Assembly (NCBI GenBank): GCA_003194525.1
Contig: NBIV01000036.1
Coordinates: forward strand, 124,001-188,000
From: Gracilariopsis chorda
Taxonomy: Eukaryota > Rhodophyta > Florideophyceae > Gracilariales > Gracilariaceae
Reading direction: 5' to 3'
Length of the DNA stretch: 64,000 nt
Position numbers and translations under genes: made by a program. Under the pieces are notes generated by a model, which saw nothing but the letters and a program-made list of their open reading frames with translations, made no database searches and was not told the DNA's origin. Shown here in pieces: positions 1 through 12,486 of the stretch. Position 1 is the first letter of the stretch. Every line of letters begins with the position of its first letter.

Positions 1-950
1 CTGTTGCTCAACAATGGCGTTCGGTTTGCTCACTGCCTTCAGTATTTCCGCCATGACTATTGATCTCTGTACCATTTTGTGCGCTATGAGAAGATGCTTT
101 GTTGATAATCGAGCATTTTATGCTCCTACAATCTTCAAGCATTTGAGTATGGCTTTCGATGTGTGATTATCCAGTGCAGCAGCTGTTATAATCTCTTGTG
201 CTTCGCCAACGGTGTTTGGAACGGTTAGATTTGGACGCTGCATTTCATCAAGCAGGCTACGTCCAGGTTGGAACCCCTTATCGGACAAAACGTGATTGCA
301 ATGCTTTTCAGGCATGTTTGAGCTTGGTCTTTGCATCGAATTTTCATCCATCTTGGTATGATGTCGAAAGTGATTTGTAGGAGCTTACTCACTAAACAAG
401 AGCATGCAGGTGAGTTAAAATGTTGTTGAAATGACTGCGGAAACGTTTGAGCTGCAGACGGAAACGAAATTTGGATTCCAGGTCTTGCAACGTGCTGTCG
501 TTTTATTGGACGTTTTCAGATTTCCCGTTCACTGTTTCCTCGTAAAGAAAGTCATAGAACGGCCCTTAGGCTGCATGATTTGGTTGAAAATGTTCGTGTC
601 CTAGTATCAAATGCTCAAATTGGGCAGAGCGCCACCCACTCTTTGCGAATTGAGTGCACTCCAATGGCATAAAATGGCCAATTTACTTGCAATTAGCTAT
701 TATAAATTTTAGGAACTGTCTTTTGGGGACAGTTACTTACCTACAATATCACTAGGCAGAAAAGTGTCTGGGGTGATTGGGAAAATCTGCGGTTCCGCAC
801 ATCGATGCCAAAGTTTGGCAACGCTTTTTGCCTGCTCTTCACGCAACCAGCTTAAACATCCATATCTCCTTGCCAATCTCTAGTCCACGACCGGTGCTTG
901 CAGACAACTGGAGACAGTGACCCCTTTGAGAATGGCAGATGTACAGAACT
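1..950. other. Left edge, no recognised gene
   Basis: No domain or known gene is visible. A 77-codon minus-strand frame at 118-351 resembles nothing I know and may be chance. The stretch ends at the terminal repeat of the first copia element. Confidence 0.4.
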
Positions 951-1037
951 TGTGATTGAAAGGTCCTACCTCTTTCTTTTACTTCGTTCTGTTGCTGCCT
1001 TGGACTATATTATTAATTTCCACTGTAATGCTGTTTG
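951..1037 (-). repeat. Terminal repeat of copia element 1 (3' side)
   Basis: This 87-bp block matches 5531-5617 in direct orientation with a handful of differences. It starts with TG. It is very short for a copia LTR, so it may be only the preserved part of a longer LTR. Confidence 0.65.
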
Positions 1038-4000
1038 GCTTTGAAGAGGCGCAATGCAGGAAAGTTCATGCATCTGCTGTTTGACAGTCATTGGTTGCTG
1101 CATTGCGCTGCTTGCTGTGGGGAGGGGGTGTCACTTGAAGACCCTGAAAAAGTTGGCGAAATTGATCCTGACGAAGGCGTTTTGTGAGAATGTCCGCGAG
1201 CATTTTTTACGTTGCTACTAGTATGCGATGAAATTGGATGTACTTGTCTGTGAAGTGATGCTGGAGATAATCATGCCGTAAATCCAAGTATTTTTTGCGT
1301 TTTATGGGGCCTTGATTCTCCGGTATTAAGACCGCTGACCGACTGTCTGTGTAGTGTGATGTTGGGGTTTTGTCGCTGATGTTGATCGTCTGAAGGAGTC
1401 TGCGTAGCCATTGCTGTGTTGAGTAGCGAAAGTAGTGGAGATGTACTCCGCTTGGGTTGTTGAAAGCGCGACTATGCTTTGGATTTTTAGAGCACCAAGA
1501 GCTTGGTGTCGGCCGGATGCAGTCAACATTGCCGGAGATGGACTTTCGGTCTTTTTCATTGGCGTAGTCCGCATCACTGTATGTGAGAAGGTCAAATTTA
1601 TGGTATTCTTGTAGCATGCGTGGAGCTGTGTATAGAAGTCCGTGCTTTTGGGTGCCTTTGAGGTAGCGGAAGAGAGTCTTGAGTGAATGCAAGTGATGCG
1701 ACTGGGGCTGTTTCATGTGTTGCACCAATTGATTGGTGGCATATGAGATATCCGGCCTGGTACAATCCGTAATGTACCTTTTTACACCAACAATTTGGCA
1801 GAAGGCTGTAGCTTGTGACGGTGGGAGTGGCTGCGTACTCTGTTGCTGATCCAGCGTTGTGGTGTGTGCATAGGGGGATAGAGTGGGGTTGCAGTCCATC
1901 ATGCTTGTTTGTTTCAGTATGGCCGCTATTGCGTCGGGTTGCGAGATGTGGACGCTGCCAGTGGGGGTGTAGGTGGTCCAATTCCGAAAGCTTTTTGGCT
2001 TGCCTAATCGCTTCACTTTGTACTTGGCTTTTTCATGGCTGTGTATAGTTGGTCGATGAGGTTTGTTGTTGAGGCCAACACGAGAAAATCATCTATTGTG
2101 GTGTTGACTAGGATGATGCCAGCCGATGTTACCTTGATGTAAAGACATGAATCATGATCGGATGCGACGAATTTGTGTGTGAATAGGAAGGTTTTCAGTC
2201 CTCTGTTGTAATAGTAGGCCGCGGGTGGCGAACCATAAAGGTTACCCTTGACCTCACCGTAAGTTCTGTTTTGTTTCATACTGCCGTCGAATAGTGGCAT
2301 TTGCCGAAAATAAATGGGTTGATCGTGGTCATACGTTTCATGGAGGTACGCGGAAGTCATGTCAAAATGTTCTAGTGGCATTTGGTGTTTGGCATGAAGA
2401 GCGAAGAGTAGCCTCTGTGTGGTGCGGTCTGCCTTGTACTTGGTGGTGTGTTTGCGGTCGAAATGAAAACCCCGTTGCATGAGCTCCACTCTGGGGTTAC
2501 AAGGCGCTTTTCGTTGTGTGACGTTTCCATTGGTTGCCCTTTTGTAGCGCAAAGGCATCATGAGCGGATCATGTGGGTTGGTAGACGGAAGTCGGGTGGG
2601 AGCCAATGAATGCATCGGTACTTTTCAAAATTATGGAGCTCGGTATTGTGTGCGTGTTGCCAGTGAGTGGCGTCGGGATTATTACGCGCTTGGGCAGACG
2701 TAGCTGAGGGTGGGGTGTCTATGGCGATTGTTGTGGGAACAACTTTGTTACGGGATGTCGCTGTGTGAAAGGCTTGTGTGGTGGTGGCTGTGGGATCCAT
2801 GTGTTTATGGTCGGGTTTGAAGTCTTGGCCTCGTATACTTTGATACTGAGATGTCTGCAGGTTGAGTACCATAATGTGAGAAAGGCTTTCTGCGTACATG
2901 CATCTGGCGGGATCGGCTGGTGGTTGCAGTTTCGATTTGGGAGCGTGTATTGGAATAGTGCCTAGTTTGCCAAAAGTATGTAGCAATTTGATTGTGAGTT
3001 GTTGCTTGTGCCACTTGTGATATGAAGAGTTGTTCATTGTGGAGTGGTGTAGGAGGTTATATTTGAAGATGGCGTCACGAGCGGCATCCTCCCAATAAAA
3101 ATCATCTAGTCCGCTTGTGTGTAGGTTAGCTCGGACAGTGTTCATAATAGTGCGGTTAATTCGCTCCATGATTGAGTTTTCTTGGGGTTGATGTGGGCTG
3201 CGGAGATGATGAGTTACTTGATGCTTTGCATATATGGCTTGCATGTTGGACGATGTGTATTCTTTAGCATTGTCACTCCTGAAATCTGTAAGTGGAAGCT
3301 TCATACGTTGGCGAATATATTGGAGTATTTTGTCGATGTATTGAGGAATATCACTGCGATTACGTATAAAATGCGCGAGGACGACGTGACTAGCAGCGCA
3401 TATGGTTATGAGGATGTGATTGTTTCCTTGTCAAGAGGTGAGCTTGATGGGGCCGCATGTATCCGAACTTACGTATGCTCCTGGGGGATATGGATGTTGC
3501 GTTCTTTTGTGTAGTGATGGGTGTGCCTGGGCATCTTTGCAGGCACTGCACGTGATGGTTACGTCATACGGTAGAGACGTTGGCATGGTGGGAATGAGGC
3601 GTTGCCGAGCTCTGGGTTTGGGTTTGCGTGGATGTGCATGATTCAACTTCAGGTGCCAGTTGTGTGCTTGGATCTGGAGGATATTCGTAGAAGTGTATCG
3701 GTATGGATACATGAGTTGCTGCAGAGATTGGGTGTTGCGGGTAGTCGGGTGTGGGTTGTTGAACTGAGGGGTGGGGACTGGGGGCGGAAGTGCTGTCTTT
3801 CTAGTGGTGCGTGGAGGGTGTGGAGAGGGGCCGATTGCGGGTAGTGTCTTGCAAATTTTCGGTCTCTTATAGGCTCTGGTTCTGGAGTTATATGCTCGTA
3901 TTTTATCCGGTATTATTCCGGACAGTTCATATTGCGAGGTTTTCCAATTTGCTCGTGCGAGAAGTTTGTGTGGCATACTGTGAGTGTCCAACATGTATCC

Positions 4001-5530
4001 GTGGTGGGGTGTGAAATAGAACAGGCCATATCGGTGGGCCAGGTCATGAACCGAAAGTAAGTTATGCCTTAGATGTCGGTTCACCACTGAGTACGTGTTA
4101 ATGGGGTTCTTGCTCCGATGCAGACAATTTTGGAGCATTCCATGGTCGCTGCAGGGGGTCTTCTGGTTGAGAGCGGTGTGCGTTAGTAAGGTTTGTGTGA
4201 GTTGTATCATTGTGGATGTGGGTGTTTTGAGGTGAGTTGGGTGTGCTCCGCTGTCCAGTATGAACTCACCGTTGACCTCGGCATGAATGTCGGACGTCTG
4301 CTTGGGTCTGTGGTGGTGGATGCTGCACCGATAGATGCGGGGGTTGAGGGAGAACCTGGTACGGATATGGTGAGACTGTGGGATCGGCCTGGGTGAGCAT
4401 GGCTTGCGGTTTCATTTGGCGGAATTTTGGATGACGAGGGTCGTGACATTGGGCATCAATGTGGTTGCACGGTATGCCGAATGCCATGTGAAATTGACAT
4501 AGTTGCTGTGGCGGTATTCTTGGCTGTGGGTGTTAGGGACTACTGTACTGACGGCGATTGAGGTTGTATGGTTGTGCTGCTGTGCCGTAGTCCCCGGTGA
4601 ATCTCGAGCTCGTGGGTGCTGTAGAAGTGACTGTAAGGAGTGGCTGGTAAGGGTTGTAGAGTTCTTTGAATTTGCGTGTAAATGTCTTGATAGTTGTGGG
4701 TGTGTTGGTCAGGATGGGTCCTAGGATGGTGGTGATATTGGTGTTTTTACGAAGACTGGCGATGAGGAACTCGACTGTTGTGCTCTCTTCGGAGATGTCG
4801 GGGTATTTTGCGGTTATCATTTTCTGACGGACATCCGTGTGCTGCGTAATGTACTCGTCGATAGCGGTGTCGTCTTTAAAGGTGATACTTTGGGCTTCCG
4901 CTTTGAGATACTGATGATCTTCTTTAGTAGATTGTGTGATGTGGCTTATGATCTTTTCTACGAGTTCATGCGGCGTAGGACGTTCACCTGGGACGATGAG
5001 CATTCGTAGTATCTTGGAAGAAACCCTGTTGAGAACTGCCGCAAGAAGTCTTTTTTTCTTGCCGTAGTGGTTCTGGAGAGCCTAAGGTTCGATGGGTGCT
5101 GGTGGGTTTTGGTCGCGGTGCTCGGTGGCCTGGATGGTGGCTGCATAGGTCTGGAGGGCGAAGTAACATGGGGCGTAGTTGGATACGTCAAGGCCGGGTA
5201 TGCGGTGGAGCTTGTCGAGTTCCTTTGTTATTGGTATGTACAAAATGGGAGTGAGAGTGTGGCTGTCGGCTTATTGAGGCGTTAAAATGCAACTGTGTAG
5301 AGTATTGAGTTCACGATATTGAGTAGTGTCTTTGGGGGTGATGTGTGTCGTTAGCGGTTTGGATGGCGTTTGTGCAAAGTTGTAGAATGTGCAGATTTTG
5401 GCGTGGTGCCCGTCCTTGGCTGCAGGCTTGGCGTTGATGGTCTGTTGTTTCGTATTTGTTGGGGAAGAGGATGGAGAGGGATGGAGGTAGGTGCTACGAT
5501 GTTGGATATCGTTGCGTCAGGCCCATAAAC

Positions 5531-5617
5531 TGTGAGTGAAAGGTCCTACCTCTTTCATTTTCTTTGTTCTGCTGCTGCCTTGGACTATATCTCTAATCTC
5601 CACTGTAATGCTGTTTG
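5531..5617 (-). repeat. Terminal repeat of copia element 1 (5' side)
   Basis: Direct copy of 951-1037. It runs from TG to a CA at 5619-5620, as expected for LTR ends. It sits about 340 bp upstream of the gag frame on the minus strand. Confidence 0.65.
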
Positions 5618-5677
5618 ACACAAGTAAGGCATTTTCTAGTATTTATCTTGAGAGGCAGTAAAAGGAAGAAAAAACAC

Positions 5678-5800
5678 CCGATCTGGGACAAGAGAGAATC
5701 GATGGCCCTCTACTTCCCCCGGTCCTGCACCAGTGGTGAAGAGTGGCGCATTTTACTGTGCCTATGAACGTGTACACTGTATGATGGCAGCGTGATGACT
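5678..5800 (-). repeat. LTR (3' side) of copia element 2
   Basis: Matches 10219-10345 in direct orientation. Shared blocks include the stretch around AACGTGTACACTG and a conserved pyrimidine-rich part. The exact ends were not resolved. Confidence 0.6.
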
Positions 5801-5862
5801 GCTCGAGTCTACGAAGCAGCGCACATAGGCTGCATGATGATAGTCCCCTCGATGCGGGTAAG

Positions 5863-7371
5863 TCATTGGAATGATTGAAGAGGTGCAGCCTTTATCTTAA
5901 GTAGCGTGAAGTTGTTCGCAAATGCTTGCGGTTTGAGTTGTTTGGTCATCATATCGGCTGGTTGTTGTTGAGATAGGACGTACTGGACTGCATTATTGTT
6001 TTGGGATACGTGATGGCGGAAATAGTGATGTTGGAGGTCTATGTACTTCCGTCGTTTGGATACACTTTGGTTCCGTGCGACGCCAGTAGCCGCTTGATTA
6101 TCAATGCTCATCGTTGATGGAGTGGAGGCTGGAAAGCCTAAAAACTGTAGTATGTGTCCAAATAGAACTGTGTCACGCGTGGCTGTGGTAGCTGCTGTAT
6201 ATTCCGCCTCATAGGTAGAGAGTGCTGATGAAGATTGCTTTCCTGATGACCACGACACGAAGTTGTCATTAAGGTAGTGAGTTGCACCGGACGTAGAGCA
6301 TCGTCTTTCAGCATCTCCTGCTAAATCTGCATCGGAGTATGAGTTGAGTTGCATTTCCTGCCCTTTGTGTGGGCTTCGGATATAATGAAGGCCGTCTGCT
6401 GCAGTGTGTTTCAAATTGCGTGCTGCGGATCTCACGTGTTTCCAATGGTGGTCGGTGGGATGCGTTAGAGCGGCAGCCAGTTTAGATGTTACAAACGCGA
6501 TGTCAGGGCGTGTGCCGTCTGCAAGCCAACGCAGGAGTCTGAATACGTGGACATATAGATGCTTAGATTGCGTCACTGGCCTGTCTTCTTCGCTGGAGGG
6601 GTGATATCCTAGACCCGAAGTGTACGAGGTAGTCTTGCTGTTAGCGTTTTGCAGGCCATTGACTGTGAGAAGCTTGGATACGGTGGTGGGTTGTTTTAGC
6701 ATAATTTCACCGCTTGGCTGTGTTGCAAAGTTCCATTCTAAGTACTTTGTTGGAGTTCCAGGCCTTCTGATGGAATAATTCTGTTGTAGTTGTGAGAATA
6801 GTGTGTCAATGAGTTGGCGGTTGGGAGCGGCTAACAGATAGTCGTCGATGTTGAGGCATATGTTTGTGTATTCTGTAGGATATCTGTGTGCAATGAAAAG
6901 AGCTGGATCATCAGGTGATTGGGTGTATCCGAGAGCTGTGAAATATTTCCATGCTTGCCGGAGAAAATGGTGACCAGCTGGTGGCATTCCGTGTAAGTTC
7001 AGCAATAGTCGACCACCCAGCTCTTGGTGTGCATAGGAACCATCAAAGCGTGGATGTTTTTTGACGTACACAGGGTTGAGGTGTCGATACTCTTCGTGGG
7101 TGAACGCGAATGTTATGTCGAAATGTTGAAGCATGAGGTTGTGTTCTACAGCAAGAGCAAAGATGAGGCATACGGAGTCCTTGTGTGAGCGATGTGCTGC
7201 TGTTTCGTTGGGATTAAAGTCTGCGTGAGGGATCATTCGGTCGTCTCCTACGGAGCACCTGGCTTTGTGCCCTATAACGTGGCTGCACTTGTTCCGCTTG
7301 TAACGGTATGTGATTGTTAATGAAATGAGGCTAAGGAGTTGTGTCTTAGGGAGCCATCTAACTGCGCGCAA
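5863..7371 (-). pseudogene. Reverse transcriptase/RNase H region of copia element 2
   Basis: A single 502-codon frame covers most of the reverse transcriptase and the RNase H of a Ty1/copia polyprotein. Visible landmarks are the IDDYLLAA active-site region, the SYSDADLAGD stretch that opens RNase H, STYEAEYTAA, and a C-terminal ADMMTKQL stretch typical of copia RNase H ends. It is the best preserved part of the element. The rest of the polyprotein lies in other frames to the right. Confidence 0.85.
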
Positions 7372-10218
7372 TCGGTCCAGCTTGTCCAGTTATTCATTTT
7401 GAGCTTTGCACCATTCAAGGGCGTCCGGGTATTGAGTGGCTTGTTTTCGAGAATCTGGGGATGGAGTGTGTGGTGTGATGGCTGATGGAGTTTTATGTGT
7501 AATGTGACTTTTGAATGCCCTTGATTGGCTAGCGGCGGGGTCGTCGATGTAGTGCAATACACTTTTCGCGACTTAGCGAAGATGCGGATCATATAAGGCA
7601 TGTGTCCCTTTGGTAATGGGAAGAATGGTTATGAGATGCAGTGTCCCTGCTGGGATGCCACGTGGCTGTCGATGCGAGCCTGACGTGTACCAGTACCTGG
7701 TAACCCGGAGGATATCGGGATAGATGGATGGTTGCATAGGACTTTCCCAGTATTATGTGCTATTTTAGTTTTTAATGTTTAGATTGTCTTCTTCATTAGG
7801 AGGCTCGTGCACCTTCCGATCTGGGAAGGGCCACATGTGTTGCACTGCACACCCTAGTGTTAGACACAGGGGTCGTGCCTACTTAGATGATGGCTCCTCG
7901 CCAACGTCTCCTCCAAGAAAATGTAACTGAGGCTCATCCTTTAGGATTACTCTTTGCAGAGTGTCGGACCTGGTATCTGCTGCCTAAGTGAGCTTCTTTA
8001 TCCTCCTCAAGAAGAACCACGACCGGATACGGTAGTATCAACCCCTCAGGGTCATCCAGGCCGTCTGGTCTGAAGTGTACCACTTTTTTTACTTTGTTTT
8101 GTTTCTTGTTATTGCTGTGTATCTGGGACATTATTCTGCCCCTGTATAGGGTTATTCCGTTATTTTGAAGGTGTTGTTGGATGATGTTGCTGAGATACTT
8201 CTTAGCATTGTAAGAAAGAAATATGGAAGGTGTACACCCAGTGGCATTTTGGAAGAGTCTTATTACGAAGGGCAGAACTTGATGTAGGGCTTTTCTGTTA
8301 GGCGGGAAGTCGAGGTAAAGGTAGCGACTGAAGAGTTCGATGAAGGTTGTCAAGTATCGATTGTTGTGTGTGGATGTATGTGGCATTGGTCCACAGATGT
8401 CACAGGTGATTACTTTTCCAAGTTGATACTTGTGGGAGCGTTTTGGATGTGGCCGTCGTTTGATTCTTCCCTGTAAGCAACCACTGCAGGATAACTTCTT
8501 TTGGCCTACGCCACATAGAACTGGATAGATTAAGTGTTTGGCGGCGACGAGTGAGGCTAATTTGGTGGGGGCTGCATGATTAAAGATAATGTACTATTTG
8601 TGAAAAGTGGCTGTTTTGTTGTCATGGAGTGTACGATGGGATGCCACTGGCTACTGCTAACGGTGTCGGTCGAAATGAAGGAGGTGCTTTTGGTGGTTTG
8701 GTGCTGATGTTACTTAGTTTAGTGGATGGGAGAGGAGCAGGGAGGCGAGCAAGTTTAGTTGGTTCTAACAGTATGAACGTGTTGGACGTTTCATATAGGC
8801 AGTTTTTCGCTGGACTCTGCTGCTTCTTGATGTTGAAAGTGTAGCAGTTTTTGGTCCAGGATGCACTCCAAAGGAGTTTGAAAGGTAGAGGCCTGCTGAG
8901 GATGAATGCATGGTGGGGTGTAAAGATGATTGGACCAAGGTGTTTGGATAGCGGGTGTACCGATATTAGATTACCCTGGAACTACTTACTGATCAACTTC
9001 TGAATCGTTACCTAGACACCAGTATCACTCATAAGGTTGATAATTCCTTTCTTCGTTGTTTTGGTAGTTGAAGCAGCCGTATGGGTTGTAACGGGAGTAG
9101 GGAGGTCAGTGTCGTCTGGCGTACTGTGCTGAATGATGGTTAGTTATGCTGTGGAGTCGAGTTTGTACGCATTCTGCGTTGTAGTGTTAAACTGGTCACC
9201 GGGTGGGAGGGATTCGAGTGCTTGCATGGCCTGTAGAATTTCGGCAGATATGGAATTAGTGTTGGAACAGGCTTGTTTGGCTGTGAAGCCAATACGTCCC
9301 GGTCGTGATTTTGTAGTCTGTAGCGCATCCATTGTCTCGTTAAATTCTTCAATAGCATTCCGAGTACCACTTCTTCTAAAGCAGACGTATCGACCACGAG
9401 CTTGGCCTCGACCTCGTTTTCCAGAGAACTTCTGTGCAGGTGCAGCAATGATGTGGCCAACGAATGTTGCGGGTCCCAGGGTGGGCATTTGTTGGTTTAA
9501 AATGCTTTCATATCATTCACAGCGGTGTTGTGTATCTTTGATCATGATTGGTAGAAAGTCGAGCATTAAATAGATAGTCTGTTGAGAACTACGACTGTCG
9601 TTAGCCAGGTCTTTCTGGATGTAGTCGACTGTGACTCTTTCATCAGATATTCTGGGAGTATTTGCCAGATTTTGTTTGGGGCCAATAGCCAATTGTGCTG
9701 CAATAAAACTTTTCTATGGTTCCGGTGCGATATAGATACAGAGCTTTGGTTTTGAGGCTAAAATAGTTGGTCGCGGAATGGTTTTGGATAATTTGACGAA
9801 TAGGATGGACAAAAAGATGAGGTATCTGCGTGAAAATGTTGGGGTCCGCGAGAAGATCAGTAAAGTTCTGCGTAGAGCTCTTTTTTATGATGCCGCGAAT
9901 ACCAGCCATTTTTATGTGATTTTGATTGGTAACTGGTGTGAAGGATCTTTCAAGAAGATGTTTTTCTGGTCTTTACTTAGAATGTTGCCGAAGTATTGTT
10001 ACTTCCAAACAAAGTTGTAGGGTGTTTGTTCTACAAGTTCTTTCGTAAAAAACTACAAAGAAGTTGTGGAGGTTGTGTATGCGGAAGGATCGTAGTGCTC
10101 GATTGTAAAATGGCGTGCACGGTGTGTCTTTTGAGTCGTTGGTTACGGGAGTGACGCTTGAACCCTGGATCGATGTGGTGGGTATTTCGGCGTTGCGCTG
10201 CCGCGATGGTGTCCATAA

Positions 10219-10345
10219 CCTGAGACAAAAGAGATTCGATTGCCCTCCACTTTCCCCGGTCCCAGCGCCGGCGGTGTGGAGTGGCGTCTTTTACTGTTCT
10301 TATCAACGTGTACACTGCGTAATGACACGATCGTTGCCTTGCGAC
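10219..10345 (-). repeat. LTR (5' side) of copia element 2
   Basis: Direct, diverged copy of 5678-5800. It lies upstream, on the minus strand, of the gag-like frames. The divergence visible by eye suggests an old insertion. Confidence 0.6.
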
Positions 10346-10671
10346 CGCCTCTGTAAGCTCTGTGGTTCTGCGGGCAAGTTGTGCGGACCATTGATCTGAA
10401 GTTTTTTGAGCAACCGGTCCATTATCTCTGTCTCAGCTCGTGTACTTAATAATGTTTTTTAAAAAAGAGGTAATCTGTAGTTGTACCGTTGGTACATATA
10501 CATCACATCAATTCTTTTTGTTCTGTTCGGCTTTCATTCTCCATCCTGGAGCAAGACATGAAGGGATGGGAACAAAGAAGACTTGTGAACCACGCTCCGC
10601 CGCGCCATATCTACGTCAGCTAAAGGCGACCTTTCTGACCTCCAACTTTACTCAAGCGTCGTCATCACGAA
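10346..10671. other. Spacer between copia element 2 and SLU7
   Basis: This 326-bp stretch should hold the SLU7 promoter and 5' UTR. I see an AT-rich patch around 10440-10475 but no certain TATA box. No gene lies here. Confidence 0.4.
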
Positions 10672-12282
10672 ATGGCGTCTTCAAACACTACTTTCAAGAC
10701 CAGAGAGGCATACAAAGCCGCAAAGGAACTGGAAGAAGCGCGTAAAGCAGGTACTGCTCCTCCAGCAGTCGATTCGGATGGAAAGATCATCAACCCACAT
10801 ATTCCAGAATACATTTCACAAGCTCCCTGGTATTTGAAACAAGACGGACCTTCTCTGAAGCACCAACGAAACCATAACGCGAAAAAGAGGAAGTTTGACA
10901 GCTTGGGAAAATGGCTTCCGCGCGGGCAAGTCAAAGGACCAGCAGCCACCAAGTATCGCAAGGGGGCCTGTGAAAACTGCGGTGCGATGACACATACTGT
11001 CAGGAACTGTCTTGAACGCCCTCGCAGGCGTGGCGCTAAGCTTACGGGTCAAGGAATACGTCCGGATGAAGTCGTAGGGGCAGTTGAGCTGGACTTTGAG
11101 GGAAAACGTGACCGCTGGAATGGATACGAGGAGTCCGAGTTTGACAATGTGCGACAACGCTTCGAAGTCTTAGAACAAAACCGTAAGAAAACTCAAGAGG
11201 TGCGTGGTGAGTCCGCCGAAAACGAGAGTAGCGATAGCGATGATAGCGATGAAAGTGATGACGCCAATCATGGCGCCGTTCTCCAACAGACTGGGGAGGC
11301 AGCAAAGACTTCGGTGCGAAACTTGCGAATACGAGAAGATACAGCAAAGTACTTGTACAACTTGGATCTCAACTCCGCTTACTATGATCCAAAGTCCCGT
11401 TCTATGCGTGCAGACCCTTTGCCAAACGTAGACCTCGAGGACAAAGACTTCGCCGGCGATAACTTTGTCCGTTTCTCAGGTGACGTCAGTACACTTGCAA
11501 AGATGGAGTTGACGACAATGAAAGCCGGTTCAGTCGGGAAACGGCTTCCTCACCTGCAAGCAGAACCGTCTCGCGCCGAAGCTGTATTTCGAGAGCTTGA
11601 GACACGGAAGAAGGAACTGAGAGATAGAAGGCGAGCCGATATCATCAAGAAATATGGTGGACAAGAGCACACTGTTCCCAAACCTGGAATTTCGGACATC
11701 GCACAGACTGAGTCTTACGTAGAGTACGATGCTGACGGCCGTCCGAAAAGGGAGACTTTGAAGAGACTGCCTGTAAGTATGTATCGAGAAGATGTACTTG
11801 ATAAGAATCACAAAGCTATATGGGGTAGCTTCTATAGCAATGGGCAATGGGGTTATGCATGCTGCCGGCAGACGCAGCGCAATGCATTTTGCACGGGAGA
11901 AGCAGGTAGGAAAGCAGCTATCGAGACTGAAAAAGAAATGGAGGAAAGAGTTGCTAAGGCAATTGAAAAAAGGGATCCAAGAACACTTGTCGAGCAATAT
12001 GCAGACCGGAAATCTGACAAACGTAACACCGTTGGAAATGGCGAAGAAACTGAAGAAGCTCTAAACGAAGAGCGAGAACAACAGATACGTCTGGAGAAAG
12101 AGATTCGAAAACAAGAAGTTGAGGAGAAGCATGGAGAGCTTGGTGATCGTCAGCGGCCGTACAACTCATTGACACATGGTTTTGATTCTCATAAGCTCTC
12201 CGATGAAGCAATGGAGGCGTACAGATTACGCCGCCAGATGAAAGACGACCCGATGGCAAAATTCCTTTCACGTAATTCGTAG
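10672..12282 (+). CDS. SLU7: Pre-mRNA splicing factor SLU7
   Basis: A single-exon frame of 536 aa. SLU7 acts in the nucleus at the second catalytic step of splicing, holding the free 5' exon for 3' splice site choice (family knowledge). The N-terminal third carries the family block PHIPEYISQAPWYL (42-55), a KKRK basic patch (71-74) that may be nuclear targeting, and one CCHC zinc knuckle with C100, C103, H108 and C113. An acidic Ser/Asp stretch follows at about 185-198. The family motif WGYACC starts at residue 393 and continues into CTGEAG. The C-terminal half is Lys/Glu rich and helical. The length lies between yeast (382) and human (586) proteins. The ATG at 10672 is the first in frame and begins the conserved N terminus. 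It converges on the proteasome gene, 204 bp apart. Confidence 0.95.
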   Translation: MASSNTTFKTREAYKAAKELEEARKAGTAPPAVDSDGKIINPHIPEYISQAPWYLKQDGPSLKHQRNHNAKKRKFDSLGKWLPRGQVKGPAATKYRKGACENCGAMTHTVRNCLERPRRRGAKLTGQGIRPDEVVGAVELDFEGKRDRWNGYEESEFDNVRQRFEVLEQNRKKTQEVRGESAENESSDSDDSDESDDANHGAVLQQTGEAAKTSVRNLRIREDTAKYLYNLDLNSAYYDPKSRSMRADPLPNVDLEDKDFAGDNFVRFSGDVSTLAKMELTTMKAGSVGKRLPHLQAEPSRAEAVFRELETRKKELRDRRRADIIKKYGGQEHTVPKPGISDIAQTESYVEYDADGRPKRETLKRLPVSMYREDVLDKNHKAIWGSFYSNGQWGYACCRQTQRNAFCTGEAGRKAAIETEKEMEERVAKAIEKRDPRTLVEQYADRKSDKRNTVGNGEETEEALNEEREQQIRLEKEIRKQEVEEKHGELGDRQRPYNSLTHGFDSHKLSDEAMEAYRLRRQMKDDPMAKFLSRNS

Positions 12283-12486
12283 CAGGATAGGCACTAACTA
12301 CAAAACTGATGTTAATAGCTTTACATACCTTCGACGACGTGGGGACCAGACAGAAAGGCTGATCAAATGTGAAAGAGCAATCGTTACTTGTAGCTGGGCA
12401 AGACACATTCTTTTGTTATAAAGCCTCTCAAAAATCAGGTAACAAAGCATTGTCCAAGTATTAGTTTACCTCAACTGTGATGGGCC

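Larger units (their letters stand above)
951..5620 (-). mobile_element. Ty1/copia LTR element 1 (fossil)
   Basis: Reading on the minus strand, the parts come in Ty1/copia order: gag (about 4533-5191), protease with a DSGAHPTHL-type motif near 4250, GAG-pre-integrase with an H/C zinc motif (3431-4210), integrase core (2558-3430), reverse transcriptase (2013-2615) and RNase H (1207-2016). Direct repeats of about 87 bp lie at both ends (951-1037 and 5531-5617). The coding region is scattered over several frames, with roughly half a dozen breaks, so it is an old, dead copy. A gag fragment of the same family lies at 54675-55970. Confidence 0.85.
5678..10345 (-). mobile_element. Ty1/copia LTR element 2 (fossil)
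   Basis: A second minus-strand copia element lies directly beside element 1 in the same orientation. A long reverse transcriptase/RNase H frame occupies 5863-7371, integrase pieces lie at 7317-8500, and gag-like frames lie at about 9140-9909. Similar, diverged direct repeats of about 120 bp mark the ends (5678-5800 and 10219-10345). It is broken in several places outside the RT/RNase H block. Its right end stops about 330 bp before the SLU7 start. Confidence 0.82.
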
